This document shows positions 9,050 to 16,237 of a stretch of 64,000 bases of DNA, in pieces (within the stretch, counting starts at the first letter, position 1; the number at the start of each line of letters is the position of its first letter). This DNA comes from Bacillota bacterium (GTDB taxonomy: Bacteria; Bacillota; Clostridia; TANB77; CAG-465). The DNA is taken from positions 69,857 to 133,856 of the forward strand of contig JAEWRE010000016.1 in NCBI GenBank assembly GCA_023460235.1. Direction: 5' to 3'. Both the position numbers and the translations under genes were made by a program. The notes under the pieces were generated by a model. That model ran no database searches, was not told the DNA's origin, and worked only from the letters and a program-made list of their open reading frames with translations.

Positions 9050-9604
9050 ATGACTATGGGTGATGTTGTAAAACTTGTTAGATTGTCAAATACTATGAAA
9101 ATAAAAGATCTTGCAGCTCTGCTTAATGTTAATCATTCCACGGTTGCTCGAATCGAATCTAAGGAAAGAAAAATAAGTCAGGCAATGATTTATGCCTATG
9201 AGCAATTATTTAATGTCGATATGTTTAAAGTATATGATGAAGTAAAAGGTCTAACAAATTTTAAATCAGCATTTTTAAAAGTATTGGAATTTACAAATGA
9301 TGGTGACGAAATAACTAGCATAAATGATGTACTTAGGTTAGTTCGTATTGTCAATAATCTTAAAATTAAAGATATAGCAGTAATTTTAGAAATATCACCA
9401 TATTATATTTCAGAAATTGAAAACAATAAAAAGGTTGTGGGATATAAAACAATATTTAGATATAATGAAGCGTTTGAAATTGATATTAATGAATTATATC
9501 AAACTGTTGTAGCTGAAAATTATTCCTTTAAAGATGCTCTGACACTAATCCTAAAGGAACTCCAATTTAAAAACCAATTAAATATAGAAAAGAAAACATG
9601 CTAA
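9050..9604 (+). CDS. Transcriptional regulator with two tandem XRE-type HTH domains
   Basis: 184 residues made of two similar halves. Residues 4-65 and 90-155 each hold an XRE/Cro-type helix-turn-helix, with matching phrases such as D-V-V-K-L-V-R-L-S-N-x-M-K-I-K-D-L and D-V-L-R-L-V-R-I-V-N-N-L-K-I-K-D-I, each followed by an I-E-x-x-x-x-K helix and a D-V/I-x-x-L/M-Y-type end. An internal duplication is therefore likely. No sensor domain is visible. The SD AAAGGAG is about 12 bases before ATG 9050; a second ATG at 9056 is possible. A possible promoter (TTGACA at 8995, TAAATA at 9018) overlaps the end of msrAB. Target unknown. Confidence 0.85.
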   Translation: MTMGDVVKLVRLSNTMKIKDLAALLNVNHSTVARIESKERKISQAMIYAYEQLFNVDMFKVYDEVKGLTNFKSAFLKVLEFTNDGDEITSINDVLRLVRIVNNLKIKDIAVILEISPYYISEIENNKKVVGYKTIFRYNEAFEIDINELYQTVVAENYSFKDALTLILKELQFKNQLNIEKKTC

Positions 9605-9641
9605 GTAATAATTAAATAATTATTATCATAGCATGTTTTCT
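9591..9641. terminator. Bidirectional terminator between convergent genes
   Basis: AGAAAACATGCTA pairs with TAGCATGTTTTCT, with an inner stem TAATAATT/AATTATTA. A-run on the left and T-run on the right allow use on both strands; it overlaps the end of the double-HTH gene. Confidence 0.9.
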
Positions 9642-10457
9642 TTATTCGTTTGCAAATTTTATTAATTCATCATTAAATTTGTCACGTGCATCATAAAATA
9701 AAAAGTGACCTGCATTATCAAATTTTACTAATTTTGAATTTCTGATTGCTTTTTCCTGTGCTAATGCAAGAGGAAATAGACAAACTTTATCATGTATACT
9801 ATGAAGTATTAGAGTAGGTACACTAATTGTTTCCATATCTTTAAAAAGTCCTTCATCAGTAATCCATGTGTTTGCAATTGCAGCTGTTGACCAGCCTGCT
9901 GCTTGTAATCCTAAATCAAAAATCCATTCAGATAAGTCTGTAGTAACATATTGATAAAATATCATATTTCCAAATTCTCTTAACATATGTGGTCGATCAT
10001 TAAGAGTTCCTGTTATTATACTCTCAACTGCGCTTTTGGGTAACCCATAAGGGAAATATGGTCTTTGTATAAGGCTAGGAGCTGCAGCAGCAAAAAGAGC
10101 TAGTTTTGACACTCCATAACCTTTATGTCTTGCCATGTATCTAATACATATTGCACCTCCAGTTGAATGCCCAGCAAGTATAAAATCTTTTAATTTTAGT
10201 GCATCAACTACAGCTTTAACATCATCTGCCAGTCTGTTATAATCATATCCTGTGTAAGGTCTATCAGACTTTCCAAATCCTCTACAATCAATTCCTATAC
10301 ATCTAAATCCAAGGCTTGGTAATTTATTGAATTGATATTCAAATAAATTATGGTTACCAGGCCAACCATGAATAAAAAGTATTGCTTTTTTACCTGTTGG
10401 ATTTAAATCTTCAACAAATATTTTAACATCATCTTCAACTGTTATAAAATATTCCAT
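9642..10457 (-). CDS. Alpha/beta-fold hydrolase
   Basis: 271-residue cytoplasmic hydrolase close in layout to non-haem haloperoxidases, arylesterases and related esterases. The oxyanion H-G-W-P-G (residues 30-34), the nucleophile elbow G-H-S-T-G-G (Ser near 97), the acid in H-S-I-H-D-K and the histidine in N-A-G-H-F-L-F form a complete triad. The R-G-F-G-K-S-D-R-P phrase is also typical. The substrate cannot be assigned. The start codon lies just after GGAGG on the minus strand. It converges on the double-HTH regulator and shares its terminator. Confidence 0.9.
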   Translation of the reverse strand: MEYFITVEDDVKIFVEDLNPTGKKAILFIHGWPGNHNLFEYQFNKLPSLGFRCIGIDCRGFGKSDRPYTGYDYNRLADDVKAVVDALKLKDFILAGHSTGGAICIRYMARHKGYGVSKLALFAAAAPSLIQRPYFPYGLPKSAVESIITGTLNDRPHMLREFGNMIFYQYVTTDLSEWIFDLGLQAAGWSTAAIANTWITDEGLFKDMETISVPTLILHSIHDKVCLFPLALAQEKAIRNSKLVKFDNAGHFLFYDARDKFNDELIKFANE

Positions 10458-10545
10458 TACTATTCCTCCAAAACAATATAATAAATAATATTAAAATAAT
10501 GTCAAATATATTCATATTTTGAAGATAGTATATTAAAATTGTAAC

Positions 10546-10574
10546 TTGTTTTAAAATAGTATTTAAGATATAAT
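10546..10574 (+). promoter_or_regulatory. Promoter for the ASCH-HAD pair
   Basis: TTGTTT, 17-nt spacer, TATAAT, ending 25 bases before ATG 10600. The -35 is weak, the -10 perfect. Confidence 0.55.
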
Positions 10575-10599
10575 AGAATAATTAATAGGAGTTGATTTT

Positions 10600-10998
10600 A
10601 TGAAAGTACTTAGTCTACTCGAACCTTGGGCCAGTTTAATTAATGAAAAAGTAAAATACATTGAAACTAGAAGTTGGAAAACAAATTACAGAGGTGAGCT
10701 ATATATACATGCTAGTAGTAAAAAATTAAATAATAAACAATTAATTGAGTATAAAGATAAATTAGATATTCTAAATAACATTAATTTTAATTATGGACAT
10801 ATAATTTGCAAATGTAATTTAATTGATTGTGTATATATGACAGAAGAGTTCATAGAAAAAGTAAAAGAAAATAGGGAAGAATATATTAGTGGAGGATATG
10901 AAGTTGGAAGATATGCTTGGATATTAGAAGATATTCAAACATTAGAAAATCCTATAAAAACAAAAGGGAAGCTGGGGATATGGAATTATTATGAATGA
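10600..10998 (+). CDS. ASCH domain protein
   Basis: 132 residues, a single ASCH (PUA-like beta-barrel) domain: it opens with M-K-V-L-S-L-L-E-P-W-A, followed by the conserved K-x-I-E-T-R-S-W and Y-R-G-E-L-Y-I-H-A-S-x-K. ASCH proteins are thought to bind RNA or modified nucleotides and a few are nucleases or amidohydrolases; no specific reaction can be assigned here. It overlaps the next gene by 8 bases, indicating translational coupling. Confidence 0.88.
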   Translation: MKVLSLLEPWASLINEKVKYIETRSWKTNYRGELYIHASSKKLNNKQLIEYKDKLDILNNINFNYGHIICKCNLIDCVYMTEEFIEKVKENREEYISGGYEVGRYAWILEDIQTLENPIKTKGKLGIWNYYE

Positions 10999-11737
10999 AA
11001 TAATTGAAAATAATAAAAATAAATATACAACTATAATATTTGATTTAGATGATACATTAATAGATAATATTGAAAATATTAAATATAGCTTTAAAACAGT
11101 ATTAGAGTATATGAATAAAATATATTCAGAGGAAGAATTTATAAAATTTTATGAAATAGATAAGCATTTTTGGAGCGATCACCAAAAAAATAAGATTATA
11201 GTTCCAGAAGAATATTTAGGTAATATTGAAACTAAAAGAATGTGGCTTAGATCTCAAAGATTTATTATATATTTTAATGAAGAAATAAATCTTGATATTG
11301 CAAGTAAAATAAGTGATATATATACTCATAATCTTAAGGAAAAAGTAGTAGCTATAGAAAATTCATATATGATTCTTAGTTATTTAAATAGAAAATATAA
11401 TATTGTAGTAGCAACAAATGGTCCAAAAGAAGCTGCAATAGAAAAACTAAAAAAATCTAATTTAATTAATTTTGTATCTTTAGTATTTACAGCCGAAGAT
11501 ATAGGATTTATGAAACCTAAAAGAGAATTTTTTGAAGGACTTATTAAAAAAATGAACTACTATGAAACTGATAAAATGCTATTTGTAGGAGATTCTATTT
11601 TTTCTGATATAAAAGGTGCAAATGAGTTTAATATTGATAGTTGTTTTTTTAATATAAATAATGAGGATATTGATAGATTAGAATATAAACCAAAATATAT
11701 AATTCATGGTTTAAATGAATTAAAAGAAATATTGTAG
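10991..11737 (+). CDS. HAD-superfamily hydrolase (YjjG-like)
   Basis: 248 residues with all four HAD motifs: F-D-L-D-D-T-L-I (motif I, nucleophile and acid Asp), A-T-N-G (motif II), K-P-K-R-E-F-F (motif III Lys) and G-D-S-I-F-S-D-I (motif IV). The helical cap between motifs I and II and the overall length match the YjjG/pyrimidine nucleotidase branch. It probably dephosphorylates a nucleotide or sugar phosphate; the exact substrate is unknown. It overlaps the ASCH gene, so the two may act on the same class of nucleotide-like ligand (inference). Confidence 0.87.
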   Translation: MNEIIENNKNKYTTIIFDLDDTLIDNIENIKYSFKTVLEYMNKIYSEEEFIKFYEIDKHFWSDHQKNKIIVPEEYLGNIETKRMWLRSQRFIIYFNEEINLDIASKISDIYTHNLKEKVVAIENSYMILSYLNRKYNIVVATNGPKEAAIEKLKKSNLINFVSLVFTAEDIGFMKPKREFFEGLIKKMNYYETDKMLFVGDSIFSDIKGANEFNIDSCFFNINNEDIDRLEYKPKYIIHGLNELKEIL

Positions 11738-11861
11738 AATTGAATAATATGATTAATAAAAAAATTACTTTAATTAAAAATTATATCAAATTATAGTTAT
11801 AATAATCACTAAGTATATAATAAAAAATACAACTAATAATATACTTGAGGAGTGATATAAT

Positions 11862-12290
11862 ATGAGTAGAGATATTGAATTTTTAAATTATATAGCACAA
11901 AATGCTAAGATGGGAATTGATACTTTATCAGTAATTATTAAAGATATTGATGGTAGTGATTTAAAAGAGGCATTGCTAGAAGAATTCCAAGAATACATTA
12001 AAGTGTACGATAAATGTATTGAAATTTTACATGACATGAATAAAGATTTTGAAGATTTTAATTCTTTTCAAAAAGTAAGTACTTACATGGCGACTAAAAT
12101 GAATATTGCAAAAGACAGTTCTAATTCTCACATAGCCGAAATGATAATACAAGGAAGTACAATGGGAGTTACGGATATTACAAGGAAAATTAATGAATAT
12201 GAAGAAGCAGATGAAAAAATTCAATTAATTGCCAAGAAATTACTTAAGATTGAAGAAAACAATATAGAAGAAATGAAAAACTATTTATAA
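11862..12290 (+). CDS. Small helical (four-helix-bundle type) protein, unknown function
   Basis: 142 residues, acidic, almost wholly helical by composition with four amphipathic stretches and no membrane segment. It resembles ferritin-like or DUF2383-type bundles in spacing, but I do not see the paired E-x-x-H metal ligands of true ferritins, so metal binding is doubtful. The start follows TTGAGGAG with good spacing. It is monocistronic with a perfect terminator after it. Confidence 0.75.
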   Translation: MSRDIEFLNYIAQNAKMGIDTLSVIIKDIDGSDLKEALLEEFQEYIKVYDKCIEILHDMNKDFEDFNSFQKVSTYMATKMNIAKDSSNSHIAEMIIQGSTMGVTDITRKINEYEEADEKIQLIAKKLLKIEENNIEEMKNYL

Positions 12291-12328
12291 TTAATAAAGG
12301 GAAATAATTTATTATTTCCCTTTATTAA
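12291..12328. terminator. Bidirectional terminator between convergent genes
   Basis: An 18-bp perfect inverted repeat (TTAATAAAGGGAAATAAT and its complement) around two bases, directly after one stop codon and directly before the spoIIR stop codon. Confidence 0.9.
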
Positions 12329-13006
12329 TTATATTTTTTCTTTAATTCGATCTATTATTTCAAGAAATTTGAAGGTATATTCTTTATCCTTATTATTTGT
12401 TATTTCAGTTTTACTATTTATATCTTCATTTTCATCTCCATATATATTTGATATAAATGGCATTATTGTATTATAATTTTCTAATTTTTTTATATTTTCT
12501 TCATTTGGAAAAATAAGTGTCCAAAAATTTTTACCATTTCCATCACCAAGAACTACTTGTATACTATCGTATGTCCCTTTTTCCATATTAACAGATAGAC
12601 TTTCTTTTTTATCATAAGAGATTTTTCCTATTTTTAATTTTGTATCATAATCAAATCCATTATCTTTTAATGTGCTATCAGCAATCTCAATTATTTCATT
12701 ATTACTATCTTTTAATAAAGATATCATTTCTTCTTTTGAATCACATAAATTAGATAAACTTGAAATGTAAGTATTAATCTTTTCTGATACTTTTAATTTT
12801 ACTAATTGATCTTCAATTGAATTGCTATTTGCAACAATATGTAATCTTAAAATATCTTTTTTTTCATAAGACTTATTATATATAGTTATTACAAATATTG
12901 TATTTAAAATTATAAAAGAAAGTATTGCTATAAATTTAGGAGTTATATCTATAAATTTTTTCTTTTCAGTATAAAATGATTTTTCATTTGTATTATTAAT
13001 TTCCAT
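12329..13006 (-). CDS. spoIIR: Stage II sporulation protein R
   Basis: 225 residues. SpoIIR is made in the forespore, is exported and activates the SpoIIGA protease that processes pro-sigma-E in the mother cell. The family hallmarks are visible: one N-terminal membrane/signal segment (about 25-45), the phrase L-R-L-H-I-V-A-N-S-N-S-x-E-D-Q with following K-L-K-V, and later I-Q-V-V-L-G-D-G-x-G-K-N-F-W-T-L-I-F-P. From memory, that last block is usually N-W-W-C-V-L-F-P-P in relatives, so this copy is divergent there and its tail is rich in Asn, Asp and Lys. The SD AGGTGG lies upstream. I could not find a convincing sigma-F promoter by eye. Confidence 0.87.
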   Translation of the reverse strand: MEINNTNEKSFYTEKKKFIDITPKFIAILSFIILNTIFVITIYNKSYEKKDILRLHIVANSNSIEDQLVKLKVSEKINTYISSLSNLCDSKEEMISLLKDSNNEIIEIADSTLKDNGFDYDTKLKIGKISYDKKESLSVNMEKGTYDSIQVVLGDGNGKNFWTLIFPNEENIKKLENYNTIMPFISNIYGDENEDINSKTEITNNKDKEYTFKFLEIIDRIKEKI

Positions 13007-13190
13007 TATTTACCACCTAAAAATATTATTACTCGAAAAAAATAAATCATACATAAATTATAAAATATTTTTTCTACAAATGATTTGTCAAATTTTTAGT
13101 TATATAATCGTAATTTGAAATTATGAAAATTATGTCGTAAATAATTCATATAGTTCTACAAAACACTACAAAAAAATATAAAATTAGAAT

Positions 13191-13219
13191 TTGACTTTTA
13201 ATATTTACAGTGATAAAAT
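13191..13219 (+). promoter_or_regulatory. SigA-type promoter for the gene at 13247
   Basis: TTGACT, 17-nt spacer, TAAAAT, ending 27 bases before the start codon. Confidence 0.7.
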
Positions 13220-13246
13220 TTAGTAAGTGAGAGGGGGAAACAAAAG

Positions 13247-13672
13247 ATGAAAAAAATTAAGTTATGTTGTTTTACAGTTAATTTAACTCATGCATGTATA
13301 ATTGCAAACAACTTTATAAGCAACGAGCTTGAAAATGTTAAAATAATTTATATTAATGAAAGAAGTGAAAAGAAGAAGTTTAAAACCATTATCTCAAGGT
13401 TTTATAAAAAGATAGAGGACAATATGTACTATACTGAATGGCTAAATGAAAAAATTACACATGATTACAATAATGAAAACTTTGTATTTGTGGTATATGG
13501 TAAAGAAGAATTTGTAGAAAAGGTAAATAACTTTTTGGATTTAAACGAATCTAGAGGGTATGTAATAAATTGTTATGAAATATTTAATATTGAAAATACT
13601 AAAGAAATAATTTCAAAACATGATTTTTATATTAATACAACAGGTGTACTTAAAAAGGAACTCCCTAAATAA
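13247..13672 (+). CDS. Hypothetical protein
   Basis: 141 residues, no membrane segment or signal peptide, mixed alpha/beta composition, highly charged (Lys, Glu, Asn). It starts K-K-I-K-L-C-C-F-T-V-N-L and ends with a basic K-K-E-L-P-K tail. I recognise no family. The gene has a clear promoter and a strong SD (AGAGGGGG), so it is very likely expressed. It is divergent from spoIIR across a 240-bp gap and is followed by another unknown with its own promoter. Confidence 0.72.
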   Translation: MKKIKLCCFTVNLTHACIIANNFISNELENVKIIYINERSEKKKFKTIISRFYKKIEDNMYYTEWLNEKITHDYNNENFVFVVYGKEEFVEKVNNFLDLNESRGYVINCYEIFNIENTKEIISKHDFYINTTGVLKKELPK

Positions 13673-13713
13673 AGTAATATTTATGAAATAAATTACATAA
13701 ATCAAAAATGCTG

Positions 13714-13742
13714 TTGACTGCATCGACAAATTGTGATATAAT
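13714..13742 (+). promoter_or_regulatory. Strong SigA-type promoter for the gene at 13804
   Basis: TTGACT, 17-nt spacer, TATAAT. It leaves a leader of about 55 bases. Confidence 0.8.
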
Positions 13743-13803
13743 TCTTTCACAGTTTTAATTTAAGTGATGTTATAAAAATATTATTATAACGGAGGTATAA
13801 TTA

Positions 13804-14202
13804 ATGGGTAAGATTTTTATCGTTAGTGTACAAAAAGGGATAACCTTGGAACATGTAACAATTGGGGTTAACACAGAAAAAGAACCTTTGAACTGGAAAT
13901 ATTTTGACAAACAGGTTTATAGTGAAAATTATCCATTGTGCGATCTTATTCGCGATGCATTTACGTTTTTTACAACAGCAGGCCTAAAAGAAGATGATGT
14001 CATTTTATGCCCGGAATGCAGCAAAAAAGAAGTTGAAGATTTTATCCTTGATCTAATGATGTCTGATGGAGAAATTGAATATTTGTATAACATTACAACA
14101 AGACCTATACCAGATCATCACGAAATCTGGGGAGCTGCCAGAAAAGTAGGAGAACTTTGTGCAATTATTGGAAAAAGGCAATGTAGCAATGCTGTTGCCT
14201 AA
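13804..14202 (+). CDS. Hypothetical CxxC protein
   Basis: 132 residues, soluble. It has one C-P-E-C pair (about residue 62) that could bind metal or form a disulfide, an H-H motif near 103, and a Cys-rich C-terminal third (C-A-I-I-G-K-R-Q-C). I recognise no family. It is strongly expressed by appearance: near-consensus promoter, GGAGG SD and a good terminator. By eye its coding G+C is higher than that of the surrounding genes, with codons such as CGC and GGC that the neighbours avoid, so it may be a later arrival or a highly expressed gene. Confidence 0.75.
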   Translation: MGKIFIVSVQKGITLEHVTIGVNTEKEPLNWKYFDKQVYSENYPLCDLIRDAFTFFTTAGLKEDDVILCPECSKKEVEDFILDLMMSDGEIEYLYNITTRPIPDHHEIWGAARKVGELCAIIGKRQCSNAVA

Positions 14203-14212
14203 TTGAAAAAGG

Positions 14213-14252
14213 AAGAACTTTGAGGATATATTTCTCAAGGTTCTTCTTTTTA
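14213..14252 (+). terminator. Intrinsic terminator after the CxxC gene
   Basis: AAGAAC/GTTCTT and TTGAG/CTCAA joined by a T-G pair, loop of about 9 nt, then CTTTTTATT. Confidence 0.85.
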
Positions 14253-14372
14253 TTAGATTACAAAAATAAAACAATATTAGACATTTAAAAATATTAAATA
14301 TAATTAAAAGAATTAAAATGCATTCTACACTGATTAATACTTGAAAAAATGCTCAAAATACAATTATATTTA

Positions 14373-14401
14373 TTGACATATACTTCCATTTAAAGTATAA
14401 T
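14373..14401 (+). promoter_or_regulatory. Consensus SigA promoter of the gat-proS operon
   Basis: Perfect TTGACA, 17-nt spacer, perfect TATAAT; 62 bases before the gatC start. The leader is too short for a T-box. Confidence 0.9.
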
Positions 14402-14463
14402 TATATGGACATTATAAGGAAAAAAATAGAAAAACCTATTAGTCGGGAGAGGAGTTTTTTAAA

Positions 14464-14751
14464 ATGAGTATATCAAAAGAAGATGTAAAAAAAATTGCTA
14501 GTCTTTCAAGACTTGAATTTAGTGAAAATGAATTAGAAGATTTTACAGTAAAATTATCTAATATAGTAGATTTTGCAAACACTTTAACTGAAATAGATGT
14601 TACAGGAGTTAAACCTACAGCTCATATATTAGATATTAAGAACGTATTTAGAAAAGATGAAAATAAAGATTCATATCCAAGAGAAGAAATACTAAAGAAT
14701 GCACCTGATTCGCAAGCAGGTTGTATTAGTGTTCCTAAGACTGTAGAATAG
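14464..14751 (+). CDS. gatC: Asp/Glu-tRNA amidotransferase subunit C
   Basis: 95-residue scaffold subunit of the GatCAB complex, which converts misacylated Asp-tRNA(Asn) and Glu-tRNA(Gln) to Asn- and Gln-tRNA. The family features are present: an N-terminal V-K-K-I-A-S-L-S-R-L helix, the F-A-N-T-L-x-E-I-D-V-T-G-V-K-P-T segment and the R-x-D linker that wraps around GatA, ending with the P-K-T-V-E tail. It is first in a four-gene operon with a perfect promoter. Confidence 0.96.
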   Translation: MSISKEDVKKIASLSRLEFSENELEDFTVKLSNIVDFANTLTEIDVTGVKPTAHILDIKNVFRKDENKDSYPREEILKNAPDSQAGCISVPKTVE

Positions 14752-14761
14752 AGGTGAAATA

Positions 14762-16222
14762 ATGGAATTATATAGTAAATCATTAGCAGAAATTGCTAAA
14801 GATATAAAAGATAAAAAAGTTACAATAAAAGAAGTTTTAGATAATGTATATTCTCGTATAGATAGCGTTGAATCAAAAGTAGACGCTTTTGTTACTTTAA
14901 CAAGAGAAAATGCATATAAAAGGGCTGAAGAACTTCAAGAAAAACTAAACAATGGAGAAGATATAGGAGTACTTGGAGGAGTTCCAATTGCTATAAAAGA
15001 TAATATCTGTACTAAGAATGTAAAAACTACTTGCTCTTCAAGAATGTTAGAGAATTTTGTTCCAATTTACAATGCAACTGTAATTGAAAATTTAGAGAAT
15101 TCTGGTGCTATTGTACTTGGAAAAACTAACATGGATGAATTTGCTATGGGTTCTTCTACTGAAACATCATATATAAAGAAAACAAAAAATCCTTGGAATA
15201 CTGAATGTGTACCAGGTGGTTCAAGCGGTGGAAGTGCAGCAAGTGTTGCATCTGATATGGCTTACGCATCTTTAGGTTCTGATACTGGTGGTTCAATTAG
15301 ACAACCAGCTTCATATTGTTCTGTAGTAGGTCTTAAACCAACTTATGGTATGGTTTCAAGATATGGTCTTATTGCATTTGCATCATCACTTGATCAAATT
15401 GGACCATTTACAAAAACAGTTGAAGATTCAGCTATAATGTTAAATATAATTTCAGGATATGATAAGAACGATACAACATCAGCTAATCTTGAAAAGAAAG
15501 ATTATACAAAATTTTTAAATAATGATATTAAGAATTTTAAAATTGGAATTGATGAAAATTTTGTAAAAGATGGACTAAATCAAGATGTAAAAGAAGCTTA
15601 TGAAACATCAATAAAGAAATTAAAAGAAGCAGGAGCACAAATAGTAAATGTTGATTTAAACTATGCTAAATATTCACTTGCTACATATTATATTATAGCA
15701 ACTGCAGAAGCATCTTCAAATTTAGGTAGATATGATGGAATTAGATATGGTCATAGAGCTGAAAACTTTGATGATTTACAAGATTTATATGTAAAATCTA
15801 GAACAGAAGGTTTTGGACCAGAAGTAAAAAGAAGAATTATGCTTGGTACTTACGTTTTAAGTTCAGGTTATTATGATGCATATTATAAAAGAGCTCAACA
15901 AGTTAGAACTTTAATTATTGAGAACTTTAAAAAAGCTTTTGAATCATGTGATGCAATATTGATTCCAACAGCTCCTAGTACTGCATTTAAATTTGGCGCA
16001 AAATCTAGTAATCCACTTGAAATGTACTTAGAAGATATATATACAGTTCCGGTAAATATTGCAGGACTTCCAGCAATATCTGTACCAGGAGGATTTGATT
16101 CGAATGGTATGCCAATTGGTATGCAATTTATTGCAAATGCTTTTGAAGAAGATAAATTATTCCAAGTAGCTTATGCATATGAGCAAAATACAGATTATCA
16201 TAAAGCAAAACCAAATATTTAA
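14762..16222 (+). CDS. gatA: Asp/Glu-tRNA amidotransferase subunit A
   Basis: 486-residue amidase-signature subunit that releases ammonia from glutamine. The Ser-cisSer-Lys triad is visible in A-I-K-D-N-I, G-S-D-T-G-G-S-I-R-Q-P-A and the G-G-S-S-G-G-S-A-A loop. Length is normal. It begins 10 bases after gatC, with SD GAGGTG overlapping the gatC stop. It implies that this organism charges Asn and/or Gln tRNA indirectly. Confidence 0.97.
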   Translation: MELYSKSLAEIAKDIKDKKVTIKEVLDNVYSRIDSVESKVDAFVTLTRENAYKRAEELQEKLNNGEDIGVLGGVPIAIKDNICTKNVKTTCSSRMLENFVPIYNATVIENLENSGAIVLGKTNMDEFAMGSSTETSYIKKTKNPWNTECVPGGSSGGSAASVASDMAYASLGSDTGGSIRQPASYCSVVGLKPTYGMVSRYGLIAFASSLDQIGPFTKTVEDSAIMLNIISGYDKNDTTSANLEKKDYTKFLNNDIKNFKIGIDENFVKDGLNQDVKEAYETSIKKLKEAGAQIVNVDLNYAKYSLATYYIIATAEASSNLGRYDGIRYGHRAENFDDLQDLYVKSRTEGFGPEVKRRIMLGTYVLSSGYYDAYYKRAQQVRTLIIENFKKAFESCDAILIPTAPSTAFKFGAKSSNPLEMYLEDIYTVPVNIAGLPAISVPGGFDSNGMPIGMQFIANAFEEDKLFQVAYAYEQNTDYHKAKPNI

Positions 16223-16237
16223 TTAAGGAGAGATTTA

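Noticed and set aside
11800..11861. Hairpin AAGTATA/TATACTT before the four-helix protein gene
   Set aside because: A 7-bp AT-only stem with a long loop is expected by chance in this composition.
13007..13120. Sigma-F promoter for spoIIR
   Set aside because: A GTATG-like -35 can be seen on the minus strand, but the -10 region does not fit the consensus well enough.
14253..14463. Possible T-box leader before gatC-gatA-proS-gatB
   Set aside because: The transcript leader after the -10 at 14401 is only about 55 bases and shows no T-box sequence or antiterminator stem.
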